Under the pieces are notes generated by a model, which made no database searches, was not told the origin of the DNA, and saw only the letters and a list, made by a program, of their open reading frames with translations. From an uncultured Peptococcaceae bacterium (GTDB taxonomy: Bacteria; Bacillota; Limnochordia; Darwinibacteriales; Darwinibacteriaceae), in NCBI GenBank assembly GCA_937988745.1, contig CALKAR010000138.1, forward strand, positions 1 through 7,028: 7,028 nucleotides of DNA. The letters run 5' to 3'. A program made the position numbers and the translations under genes. Positions 1 to 6,560 of the stretch are shown here, piece by piece; positions within the stretch are counted from its first letter, which is position 1; every line of letters begins with the position of its first letter.

Positions 1-1150
1 CACGCTGAGTAGCAACAAAGCCTACTTGGCCAGTAACAGCATAAAGTTCATTAAGCCTCTTAAATACACGACCCTGACGATCAGCTACCCAGTAATAACT
101 AAAATCACCAAATGCGATACTCTTTGCAGCTGCAGCAATAGTTGGCATATATGCAGAAGTATACAATGGTCGATTGAGGATAGTATCCGGTGTACCTGCC
201 TGTAAGGAAGGTTGCCATAGGTACTGTCCTTGACCATCCTTTAGTTTACGGATTGCTTTTACAGTGGCGTCGTTCATAACGAATACAGCCTTATTACGGT
301 AAGGTGCCTTTAGTGAATAGAACAGATCAAGTACCTCGTCCATAGTAATTGCCGTAGCACCTGCAGTAGTCACACCAATTTGGGCACCACCTGTAGAAGC
401 AAGTATACCTGTCGGTTTTCCAGATCCATCACCGGTAAAGAACGCCTCTTCCTCTTTGTTACCGATACGTCTTGCAAACTCCTTAGAGATGTAGGCTTCA
501 AGATTGAACACAGAATCGTTAAGAAGTTCCTCGGAAACTTTGATCATGGTAGCGAGTTTGTAAGCTCCTATAGAAACCTGTCCGAAACTATCATCGCTAT
601 CTGGGATAGTGCCTTCTTCATCCACCCAGGAAGCAGTACCTTTTGTAGCTACAACAGGAATTTTCCTATCGCCAGAAGATGTATTGATAACATTGGCCAG
701 TGAACGGAAAATGTTCTCTTCCTCAAGAGCCTCTACTAAGGTACGTTCAAACTCGTCAGGCACAAGATAACCACCCTCGGAGTCTGTACCGATTTGAAGG
801 GCATTTCTTACGTTTACATCAAGGCCTTCACCTGCACGAGTACGCATAGCATTCCAGAATGCTTTCTTGTACTCTGCAGACGCACGTCCTGTCTTATCTT
901 CAGCATGTTTGGCCGGTGTGTTTGTAATAGGGTTACTAGTGGCTTTGGAAAGTTCTAAGTCAATAACCGCCTGACGTTCCAAACGTTCTATTTCCTTACC
1001 AAGTGCAACAACTTCAGCTTCCATCTTTTCATAGGTTTGTGTGTCCTCTGCGGATAACAATCCATCACCGCCACGTTTTGAATCAAGGAATGCCTTCGCC
1101 GCATCCCAAACCTTAGCGCGTTTCTCGCGCAATTCAAGAATTTTACTCAT
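1..1150 (-). CDS. Phage major capsid protein, HK97 family (3' end off window)
   Basis: This is the main shell protein of the phage head. From the ATG at 1150 I read 383 codons open to the window edge, so only the extreme C-terminus is missing (inferred from typical lengths of about 390-410 aa). Residues 1 to about 65 are charged and helical, likely a coiled coil, matching the HK97 delta (scaffold-like) domain that is cleaved off during maturation. The mature fold would begin around residues 105-125. Family hallmarks are GGYLVP at 126-131, the FFTGDGSGKPTGIL block at 237-250, and FGDFSYYWVADRQG at 347-360 in the A domain. AAAGGAGG at 1166-1159 sits 8 nt before the ATG and decides the start. 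The gene follows the prohead protease by 19 bp, the expected order, and the protease should act on the N-terminal domain. No separate scaffold gene lies between them. The family call is very secure; the exact cleavage site is not visible. Confidence 0.97.
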   Translation of the reverse strand, partial: MSKILELREKRAKVWDAAKAFLDSKRGGDGLLSAEDTQTYEKMEAEVVALGKEIERLERQAVIDLELSKATSNPITNTPAKHAEDKTGRASAEYKKAFWNAMRTRAGEGLDVNVRNALQIGTDSEGGYLVPDEFERTLVEALEEENIFRSLANVINTSSGDRKIPVVATKGTASWVDEEGTIPDSDDSFGQVSIGAYKLATMIKVSEELLNDSVFNLEAYISKEFARRIGNKEEEAFFTGDGSGKPTGILASTGGAQIGVTTAGATAITMDEVLDLFYSLKAPYRNKAVFVMNDATVKAIRKLKDGQGQYLWQPSLQAGTPDTILNRPLYTSAYMPTIAAAAKSIAFGDFSYYWVADRQGRVFKRLNELYAVTGQVGFVATQR

Positions 1151-1169
1151 TGTTATTTCCTCCTTTAAA

Positions 1170-1859
1170 TTAGTGAGAAATTAAAGAAAGCCGCTTATCC
1201 AGCGACTCTATAGGTGTACCTGTCTTTTGTTTTTGTTTTTTGGGTAGTTTGCTAATAAGTGAGTTAGTAACCGCCATCCTGCTAAAGATAAGGCTATCCG
1301 TCAAATCCGGTGTTTCATTTTCCATAAACATGATCTTATCTGCAAAACCAAGTTCTATGGCTTTGTTTGCATTCATCCATGATTCTGCATCCATCAGATG
1401 AGAAAGCTTTGTTCGGGAAAGACCAGTCTTTAACTCATAGGCATTAATAATACTTTCCTTAACTTCATCTAATAGAGCCTTTGCTCGCAGCATTTCCTCG
1501 CTGTCACCGATGGCAATGGTCGAAGGGTTATGAATCATGATCATGGATACCGGCGACATATATACATCTCCACCCGCCATTGCAATAACGGAAGCTGCAC
1601 TTGCCGCAAGCCCGTCAATTTTTACAGTGACCTTTCCGGTATAGTCCATAAGCATGTTGTAAATCTGAGCTGCTGCAAACACATCCCCGCCAGGAGAGTT
1701 AATCCACACTGTAATATCACCGGTGCCAGCCAGCAGTTCATCTTTGAACATCTTAGGTGTGACCTCATCACCCCACCACGTTTCTTCGGATATCACTCCA
1801 TTTAAATAGAGAGTGCGCCCTTCATCAGAATCTCGCACCCAATTCCAGAACTTCTTCAT
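1170..1859 (-). CDS. Head maturation protease, ClpP-like serine protease
   Basis: This 229-aa protein is predicted to be the prohead protease, which removes the capsid delta domain during head maturation. It has the ClpP/crotonase fold. The oxyanion-hole strand reads INSPGGDVFAA (53-63). The nucleophile is Ser87 in the motif DGLAASAAS, and the base is His110 in MIMIHNP. The third catalytic residue would be Asp157 or Glu159 in MDAESWMNA, where ClpP carries Asp; a Glu here is common in phage relatives as I recall. Residues beyond about 180 form a tail absent from ClpP, with a basic stretch KLPKKQKQK (204-212). The ATG directly follows the portal TAA (TAAATG, no gap), and AAGGAGGT at 1873-1866, inside the portal gene, gives a 6-nt spacer, so translation is probably coupled. 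True ClpP is unlikely because of the position between portal and capsid and the divergent tail. Confidence 0.95.
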   Translation of the reverse strand: MKKFWNWVRDSDEGRTLYLNGVISEETWWGDEVTPKMFKDELLAGTGDITVWINSPGGDVFAAAQIYNMLMDYTGKVTVKIDGLAASAASVIAMAGGDVYMSPVSMIMIHNPSTIAIGDSEEMLRAKALLDEVKESIINAYELKTGLSRTKLSHLMDAESWMNANKAIELGFADKIMFMENETPDLTDSLIFSRMAVTNSLISKLPKKQKQKTGTPIESLDKRLSLISH

Positions 1860-3104
1860 TTACTGACCTCCTTCGGTTTTGGCAAACGCTCCTGCGTCAG
1901 CCAGTTTCGTCATATTTCCGTTAACCAGATATAAATCGCCACCTTCCTCAGCTGGGATACGGTTCATGTCCTCCAATTCACGGATATCATTAGCTGACAT
2001 CCAGCCATTTTGCCGCCCAATAGCATAGCCATTCATTCGGCTTTGATAATCGCCGCGCAGCAGACCATCTAAATTGAACTTGATGAATACTGATGTTTTC
2101 TCAGAAGGCAAAATAAGCGATTGCTGGAGACTTTGCTCCCATCTCACCACCCACGGATCGAGAGTGTATTTTACAAACTCCAAAGACTGCTGCTCGATAT
2201 TGGAGAAGCTAGATTTCTCAAGATCTCCCACCATATGGGGAGGCACACGGAAAATCCTTGCAATCTCATTGATTTGAAATTTCCGTGTTTCTAAAAACTG
2301 AGCCTGTTCTGGAGGTATACCGATGGCTTGAAACTTCATGCCCTCTTCCAATACAGCGATTTTATGTGCCTTAGCTGTGCCTTGGTAAGCACTATTCCAG
2401 CTATCCTTGACTCTCTGTATGTCTTTAATTACTCCTGGGTGCTCCAGCACACCGCCGGGATTGGCTCCATTAGCAAAGAATGCCGCACCGTATTCTTCGG
2501 TAGCAAGTGACATACCGATTGCATTTTTCGCCATAGCAATAGGGCTATAGCCAATGAGTCCATCAAAGCCTAAGCCTGGTATGTGAAGTACATCATCTTT
2601 GCGAAGTGTGACATAGCCGCCCTTTGGATTCAGGCCACTTTCGTCTGTATCCCGGTAGTAGGTATAAACCAGTTCACCATTTGATGCTCGACTTACTTCC
2701 ATCTTGTTAGGAAGTAGGGGATAAAGCGCAATTGCCTGGCCACGACCATTTCGAACTATCTGTGCATAAGCATTGCCCCAAAGTAAAAGATGACTCATCA
2801 GTGTTTCTCGAAACACAAATGAAGTCATCTCTGGATTTGGTTCATCATGAAGAAGGTAATACAAAGGGTGGAAAGGAATCTTTTCTTTACCTCCATCAGA
2901 ACGATATCTATATACATGTAGTGGCAGTCCAGCAATAGCTTCAGCTAGTATTCTTACGCAGGCATACACCGCTGTTGCTTGCATTGCAGTACGCTCATTT
3001 ACTGTTTTGCCAGATGATGTACCGCCGAATAGGAAGGAAAATGCGCTACCCACACGGTTTTGCGGTTTGTCCCTTGAACGAAACAGTCCTTTTAATAAAT
3101 TCAT
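1860..3104 (-). CDS. Phage portal protein, HK97 family
   Basis: This protein forms the dodecameric ring at one head vertex through which DNA enters and leaves, and onto which terminase docks. From the ATG at 3104 it is 414 aa, typical for the HK97-type portal family. Recognisable blocks are TAVYACVRILAEAIAGLPLHV (about 44-64), the LLLWGNAYAQI block (106-116), DDVLHIPGLGFDGLIGYSPI (170-189) and the IARIFRVPPHMVGDLEKSSFSNIE region (281-304). A frame continues upstream to a TTG at 3140, which would add 12 residues. I prefer the ATG because GGAGGT at 3117-3112 lies 7 nt before it and the TTG has no such site. The gene begins 50 bp after the terminase stop and ends exactly at the protease start. 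A strongly charged segment near the C-terminus (REL...EEGGD, 375-390) is normal for the family. Nothing looks broken. Confidence 0.97.
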   Translation of the reverse strand: MNLLKGLFRSRDKPQNRVGSAFSFLFGGTSSGKTVNERTAMQATAVYACVRILAEAIAGLPLHVYRYRSDGGKEKIPFHPLYYLLHDEPNPEMTSFVFRETLMSHLLLWGNAYAQIVRNGRGQAIALYPLLPNKMEVSRASNGELVYTYYRDTDESGLNPKGGYVTLRKDDVLHIPGLGFDGLIGYSPIAMAKNAIGMSLATEEYGAAFFANGANPGGVLEHPGVIKDIQRVKDSWNSAYQGTAKAHKIAVLEEGMKFQAIGIPPEQAQFLETRKFQINEIARIFRVPPHMVGDLEKSSFSNIEQQSLEFVKYTLDPWVVRWEQSLQQSLILPSEKTSVFIKFNLDGLLRGDYQSRMNGYAIGRQNGWMSANDIRELEDMNRIPAEEGGDLYLVNGNMTKLADAGAFAKTEGGQ

Positions 3105-3109
3105 AGGCC

Positions 3110-3117
3110 TCACCTCC
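3110..3117 (-). promoter_or_regulatory. Ribosome binding site that fixes the portal start
   Basis: On the minus strand this reads GGAGGTGA, a near-perfect anti-SD match, followed by GGCCT and then the ATG at 3104. It lies inside the frame that could be extended to the TTG at 3140, so it argues that the portal starts at 3104. Confidence 0.85.
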
Positions 3118-3154
3118 AAATTGAAAGAATTACACCACAAACAATCATTGAAAT

Positions 3155-4759
3155 TTATAGAATTATTAAACCTCTCTCGTCATACACCGAGTCTCCACTA
3201 TTACCTGGTCCACAGCGGATGGCGCGGTCGAGTGCCATAATAGTTGCCACTGCTCCATCTATTTTTTCTGTACTTTTTTCCTTGTCCGGTTTTATATTTC
3301 CAGCCGGATCTGTTTTTATATAGATGTTATCCATCATCCACCGTAGTACTGGATGCCCGCCGTGTGCTATTCTTTCTTCTAATGTCAATTTCATAAGTTC
3401 CTTTGTAGGTGGTGACATATCTTTAAAACCTTGACCGAAGGGAACTACAGTAAAGCCTAACCCTTCAAGGTTCTGCACCATCTGAACAGCGCCCCAGCGG
3501 TCAAAAGCAATCTCTCGAATGTTGTACTTTTCCCCCAGTTCTTCAATGAATTTTTCAATGTATCCATAATGGACTACATTTCCCTCGGTGGTTAAAATAT
3601 AGCCTTGCTTCTCCCAAAGGTCGTATTGCACGTGGTCTCGTCGAACTCGGAGGTCAATATTATCCTCCGGCATCCAAAAATATGGGAGAACGGTATATTT
3701 ATCTGTTTCATCCTCCGGTGGGAACACCAGCACGAAGGCTGTAATGTCAGTGGTGGAGGATAAATCAAGTCCTCCATAGCATACTCTACCTTCAAGGCTC
3801 TCTGGTTTTACTGGAAACGCACAGGCATCCCACTTTGCCATTGGCATCCAACGGACAGATTGCTTAACCCACTGGTTCAGACGCAGCTGTCGAAAGCTAT
3901 TTTCCTCAGCAGGGTTCTGCTTTGCACTTTCACAAGCTGCTCTAACTTTATCGATACTTACTGTAATTCCTAAGCTTGGATTTGCTTTCTTCCATACTTT
4001 AGGATCAGTCCAATCATCCTCTTCTTTGGCACCGTAGATTACGGGATAAAAAGTAGGATCGTATTTTCTTCCCTCAATAATATCAACCGCTTTTTGGTGT
4101 GTTTCATAGCAGATACTCTGGGTATCCGTCCCTGCAGTGGTGATAAGAAAATATAGCGGTTGGGTTCTCGCATCACCAGACCCTTTTGTCATAACATCAA
4201 ATAGTTTCCTATTTGGCTGAGTATGAAGTTCATCAAAAACAACACCATGTATATTGAAGCCGTGTTTTGAATAGGCTTCAGCCGACAATACCTGATAAAA
4301 GCTGTTGGTCGGCAGGTACACCAGTCGTTTAGTTGAAGCCAGCAACTTCACTCGTTTATTCAGCGCTGGACACATCCGCACCATATCGGCTGCTACTTCA
4401 AATACAATTGATGCCTGCTGGCGATCTGCGGCACAACCGTATACCTCTGCTCGTTCTTCACCATCTCCACAAGTGAGGAGAAGTGCGATTGCTGCTGCAA
4501 GCTCGCTTTTTCCCATCTTTTTAGGTATTTCTATATAAGCCGTGTTAAACTGCCGGTATCCATTAGGTTTTAAGATACCGAATAAATCACGGACAATTTG
4601 CTCCTGCCAATCGATAAGTTCAAAAGGCTTGCCTGCCCATGAACCTTTCGTATGGGAGAGTGCTTCGATAAAAGCCACAGCGTAATCAGCAGCGTCCTTA
4701 TCGTAATATGACCCTTCAGCTATAAAGGCGGTCGGCTTATATTTCTTCAGTTTCCGCAT
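3155..4759 (-). CDS. terL: Phage terminase large subunit (TerL), HK97/YmfN-like
   Basis: This is the DNA-packaging motor: an N-terminal ATPase that pumps DNA through the portal and a C-terminal nuclease that cuts concatemers. From the ATG at 4759 it is 534 aa. In that numbering the Walker A-like motif is PKKMGKS (79-85), Walker B is VVFDELHT (173-180, acids Asp176 and Glu177), and the coupling motif is ITTAGT (206-211). The RNase H-like nuclease has acids Asp332 in GGLDLSS, Asp420 in IAFDRW and Asp501 in EKIDGA. An in-frame ATG at 4789 would add 10 residues. I reject it because it abuts the 3' arm of a terminator-like hairpin and lacks a good ribosome site, while the family usually starts near MRKLKKYKPT. 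The SD for 4759 (AAAAGGGG) is weaker than that of its neighbours. A small terminase gene is not visible upstream; an accessory cassette occupies that place. Confidence 0.97.
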   Translation of the reverse strand: MRKLKKYKPTAFIAEGSYYDKDAADYAVAFIEALSHTKGSWAGKPFELIDWQEQIVRDLFGILKPNGYRQFNTAYIEIPKKMGKSELAAAIALLLTCGDGEERAEVYGCAADRQQASIVFEVAADMVRMCPALNKRVKLLASTKRLVYLPTNSFYQVLSAEAYSKHGFNIHGVVFDELHTQPNRKLFDVMTKGSGDARTQPLYFLITTAGTDTQSICYETHQKAVDIIEGRKYDPTFYPVIYGAKEEDDWTDPKVWKKANPSLGITVSIDKVRAACESAKQNPAEENSFRQLRLNQWVKQSVRWMPMAKWDACAFPVKPESLEGRVCYGGLDLSSTTDITAFVLVFPPEDETDKYTVLPYFWMPEDNIDLRVRRDHVQYDLWEKQGYILTTEGNVVHYGYIEKFIEELGEKYNIREIAFDRWGAVQMVQNLEGLGFTVVPFGQGFKDMSPPTKELMKLTLEERIAHGGHPVLRWMMDNIYIKTDPAGNIKPDKEKSTEKIDGAVATIMALDRAIRCGPGNSGDSVYDERGLIIL

Positions 4760-4767
4760 AAACACCG

Positions 4768-4775
4768 CCCCTTTT
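4768..4775 (-). promoter_or_regulatory. Probable weak ribosome binding site for terL
   Basis: The minus strand reads AAAAGGGG followed by 8 nt and the ATG at 4759. It departs from the consensus AAGGAGG that the other genes in the window follow closely, so terL may be translated less efficiently. It supports the inner start over the ATG at 4789. Confidence 0.5.
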
Positions 4776-4790
4776 ATGGAAAAGGACATA

Positions 4791-4828
4791 AGAAAAGAGC
4801 CTCAATCCTATAGATGAAGCCCTTTTCT
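4791..4828 (-). terminator. Rho-independent terminator or attenuator between cassette and terL
   Basis: In the minus-strand transcript, AGAAAAGGGCTTCA (4828-4815) can pair along its full 14 nt with TGAGGCTCTTTTCT (4804-4791) around a 10-nt loop. All 14 positions pair if two G-U wobbles are allowed. On the plus strand the same two positions are A-C mismatches, so the structure fits minus-strand RNA. The 3' arm is U-rich (CUUUUCUU), and the A-rich 5' arm completes the bidirectional-looking shape. It sits after the DUF5049-like gene (stop at 4848) and before terL, exactly where the accessory cassette ends. Full termination would cut off the head genes, so partial readthrough, antitermination or another late promoter is inferred. 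No promoter is evident between the hairpin and terL. Confidence 0.7.
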
Positions 4829-4847
4829 CTATCCTATTTAGATTTAG

Positions 4848-5036
4848 TTATTTCTTTATATCCACTTCACCCGTCAGTATGAAATGGGCATATTCTGCTT
4901 TATGGTCTATTAAATAGACTACCAATTCATAAAACCCTCGTTCATTTGCCTCATACTGTACTCGGTCCACATCAAACATATTTGTGACTCCACTTTCTCG
5001 GATGGAAAGGATTTGTTGCTTAATTATCTCATTCAT
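4848..5036 (-). CDS. Small DUF5049-like phage protein
   Basis: This 62-aa acidic-to-neutral protein has no signal peptide or membrane segment. It begins with a helix-like segment (NEIIKQQILSIRESG), then a central NMFDVDRVQ motif (19-27) and a GFYELVVYLIDH block (34-45), ending in YAHFILTGE (49-57). From memory this pattern matches DUF5049, a family of small proteins beside amidoligase and GGCT genes in clostridial prophages; I could not search to confirm. The function is unknown. Its ATG overlaps the GGCT stop by 8 nt (ATGAATGA), with GGAGGAGGT at 5050-5042 just ahead, so it is probably translated together with GGCT. That tight coupling suggests a partner or regulator of the enzyme, which is inference. 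It is the last gene before the terminator-like hairpin. Confidence 0.85.
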   Translation of the reverse strand: MNEIIKQQILSIRESGVTNMFDVDRVQYEANERGFYELVVYLIDHKAEYAHFILTGEVDIKK

Positions 5037-5487
5037 TGGCTACCTCCTCCGATTCTATTGAATCGGTTGTCGCTTTGCGCAGGATTTCCACATCGAAGCC
5101 CGCACTCTTATAGCCTTCTAAAATTGTACTGTAATAATAACAACTCGGCTGTCCAAGCGGTCTACCATCATTCATGATGTAGACCATCGCCTTGACGGTT
5201 TTGCTTCCCAACTTCACTTTTATTGTTTCCTTGCGATAAAGGAACGGCCATCCCTCGTAACGGTCAAGTGCCGCTTCATCGGTCGGTGTAATCTCCCAAA
5301 CTAAAACTGGTACGTTGCCACCCTCAAAAGGCTCGATTGTCGCCACAGCGCCCGCGTGTGCCCCTCTAAATAATAGGCGGTGGTCATTGATTTGACTTGC
5401 TCCTACCACCTTCGCTGTGGGGCATCTGTCGGCCATTTGCTTTAGATTAAGGTTGGAGCCATAGGCAAGATATAATTTATTCTTCAT
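5029..5487 (-). CDS. Gamma-glutamylcyclotransferase-like protein (GGCT/AIG2 fold)
   Basis: This 152-aa protein belongs to the gamma-glutamylcyclotransferase fold, whose members cleave gamma-glutamyl amides by cyclising the glutamyl group to 5-oxoproline. The substrate-loop signature YGSNL is at residues 9-13, close to the N-terminus as expected. The probable catalytic Glu is Glu78 in LDRYEGWPFLYRK (74-86). A strand VKAMVYIM (98-105) and a C-terminal YYSTILEGYKSAGF helix (118-131) complete the fold, and the acidic tail (SIESEEVANE) overlaps the next gene. The ATG has AAGGAGG (5500-5494) 6 nt upstream. It lies 38 bp after the amidoligase stop, an association known from bacterial and phage genomes that suggests it reverses, trims or recycles the amidoligase product. 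Real glutathione or amino-acid substrates are not shown by the sequence. Cytoplasmic; no signal peptide. Confidence 0.93.
   Translation of the reverse strand: MKNKLYLAYGSNLNLKQMADRCPTAKVVGASQINDHRLLFRGAHAGAVATIEPFEGGNVPVLVWEITPTDEAALDRYEGWPFLYRKETIKVKLGSKTVKAMVYIMNDGRPLGQPSCYYYSTILEGYKSAGFDVEILRKATTDSIESEEVANE
5042..5066 (-). promoter_or_regulatory. Hairpin touching the SD of the DUF5049-like gene
   Basis: On the minus strand CCGATTC (5066-5060) pairs perfectly with GAATCGG (5055-5049) around a 4-nt loop AATA. The last two G of the stem are also the first two bases of the SD GGAGGAGGT (5050-5042). The hairpin lies within the last codons of the GGCT gene, so a ribosome finishing GGCT would melt it and free the SD. 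This is a plausible coupling device, though a 7-bp stem could arise by chance and the inner GGAGGT remains unpaired. Confidence 0.35.
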
Positions 5488-5525
5488 TGTAATCCTCCTT
5501 CTTAGCTTTGTGGGTTAGGGGCAGC

Positions 5526-6425
5526 TCAGGCCGCCCGAAACCGCCATGCAGCTGAACCCGAAAGTGCTGCTGTCAAATGTTCTCTGCAGTTTGCAAATTC
5601 ATCCCCAATGAAACCAATCCGGTTTAGATAGGTTCTCATGGCAAATTTCTCGTTTTCCACCTGCGGTTTCTTTGCTGATGCACACTTTTGTGTTAAGGCT
5701 TGGTGGTTGATGGCAAGCGCTAGAACAATGTAGCTTCTCATCTTTCCAGCATGAAGCTCGCTGTTAAAACCTCTAAGTTCAACTGTATGGTTTCCGGTAA
5801 AAAAGCTGTGAAGGTTGAGGAAATGGTAGCGGCTGTTGTGGTAATGAGTGCTTCTACTCTCGCTGTAACCCTCGTACCAAATGTCCTCAATTTGTCTCAT
5901 GGTTCTAGGCTTTTTACGGTTCATCTTCTCAACCAAAATGCTGTCCATCTTTTTGCAGTAATTCATTCTCTGCGGTGCAATCTGAAGTGCTTTATAAAAT
6001 AAGTCATTTTTGCTTGCAATGATATTTACAAAGTTTCGAATGCTTCGTGGGGTATGTTCAGCACCGTCTAGATGAATGTGAATTCCGCAAGATGTATTTG
6101 TAAAGGCTCCAGCTTTGCGAAGCTTTCTTACTAGCTCTTGCAAAGTTTCAATGTCCTCCCGGTAGGTTAGGATTGGGCTAACCAGCTCAACACTATAATC
6201 TCTACCTGCAGCTACTTTTCTTCTACCTTCTTTTCTTTGGCAGTTGATGCTCCCATCGTACATAAACTTCCACACTCGACCATCTGAAGTTTTTACCTTC
6301 TTGGTGTCGTAGTAAGTCCCGCCTTCACTGTAAATGCCTTGCAAATATTCTGCAGCGACTCTAGCTGCCCTTTCCCTTGTAATCCCTGTAAATTCAATCT
6401 CAATCCCGAATTTTGCACTTAACAT
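5526..6425 (-). CDS. Amidoligase family protein (glutamine-synthetase-fold COOH-NH2 ligase)
   Basis: This 299-aa protein is predicted to be an ATP-dependent ligase that joins a carboxyl to an amine. It has the motif set of the phage/bacterial amidoligase family (Pfam Amidoligase_2). These are the first-strand FGIEIEF with Glu9 and Glu11 (metal/ATP site), YDGSI with Asp57, VELVSPIL with Glu80, TSCGIHIHLD with His116 and His118, RYHFLNLHSFF (199-209), and TVELRGFNSELHAGK with Glu216 and Arg218. All acidic and His positions expected for activity are present. A 70-residue C-terminal extension (about 229-299) includes VENEK and GFIG motifs and ends LSGSAAWRFRAA. The ATG has AAAAGGAG (6442-6435) 9 nt upstream. 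A GGCT gene follows and DUF4314 precedes. The substrate is unknown: virion protein, host peptide or small metabolite are all possible. Confidence 0.95.
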   Translation of the reverse strand: MLSAKFGIEIEFTGITRERAARVAAEYLQGIYSEGGTYYDTKKVKTSDGRVWKFMYDGSINCQRKEGRRKVAAGRDYSVELVSPILTYREDIETLQELVRKLRKAGAFTNTSCGIHIHLDGAEHTPRSIRNFVNIIASKNDLFYKALQIAPQRMNYCKKMDSILVEKMNRKKPRTMRQIEDIWYEGYSESRSTHYHNSRYHFLNLHSFFTGNHTVELRGFNSELHAGKMRSYIVLALAINHQALTQKCASAKKPQVENEKFAMRTYLNRIGFIGDEFANCREHLTAALSGSAAWRFRAA

Positions 6426-6472
6426 CGTATCTCGCTCCTTTTAAAGTGTGTTTGTCCTTTCGGCATGTACAT
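6419..6472 (-). other. Possible 17-codon leader ORF in the gap before the amidoligase
   Basis: The 135-bp gap between DUF4314 and the amidoligase (6426-6560) is AT-rich and contains no clear promoter or terminator. A short frame opens with ATG at 6472 (or ATG at 6466) and encodes MYMPKGQTHFKRSEIRC. Its TAA at 6421-6419 overlaps the amidoligase start, and its last codons span that gene's SD. This could be a leader peptide whose translation opens or blocks the amidoligase site. The frame has only a weak upstream purine run (AGAGTG), and an ORF of this size is easily accidental. Confidence 0.15.
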
Positions 6473-6560
6473 ATATCACTCTAAAAGGCTTATATAGCAA
6501 GACAATTCTGCAACATAAATCTACATATTTACTGCCATATTGGGCTTAAAATGTGTATTT

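Noticed and set aside
380..703. Open frame of 107 codons on the plus strand
   Set aside because: It lies fully antisense to the major capsid gene, has no ribosome site of the kind seen elsewhere here, and its product has no recognisable motifs. The same holds for the other plus-strand frames at 1530-1805, 2074-2277, 2328-2510, 2732-2938, 3007-3240, 4305-4538, 5751-6002 and 6774-7016.
1170..1859. Housekeeping ClpP peptidase
   Set aside because: The motifs are ClpP-like, but position between portal and capsid genes, adjacency to both, and the divergent tail indicate the phage head maturation protease.
3105..3140. TTG at 3140 as the portal start
   Set aside because: It adds 12 residues encoded across a strong SD for the ATG at 3104 and has no SD of its own.
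3592..3795. Minus-strand frame of 67 codons inside terL
   Set aside because: It is an alternative frame within the conserved terminase nuclease region, with no supporting start signal.
4791..4828. Terminator acting on plus-strand transcription
   Set aside because: The plus-strand RNA has two A-C mismatches in the stem, and no plus-strand gene precedes it.
6426..6560. Sigma-70 promoter in the gap (TTTATG, 17 bp, TATATA on the minus strand around 6485-6515)
   Set aside because: The -35 match is poor and the region is AT-rich, so such matches are expected by chance.
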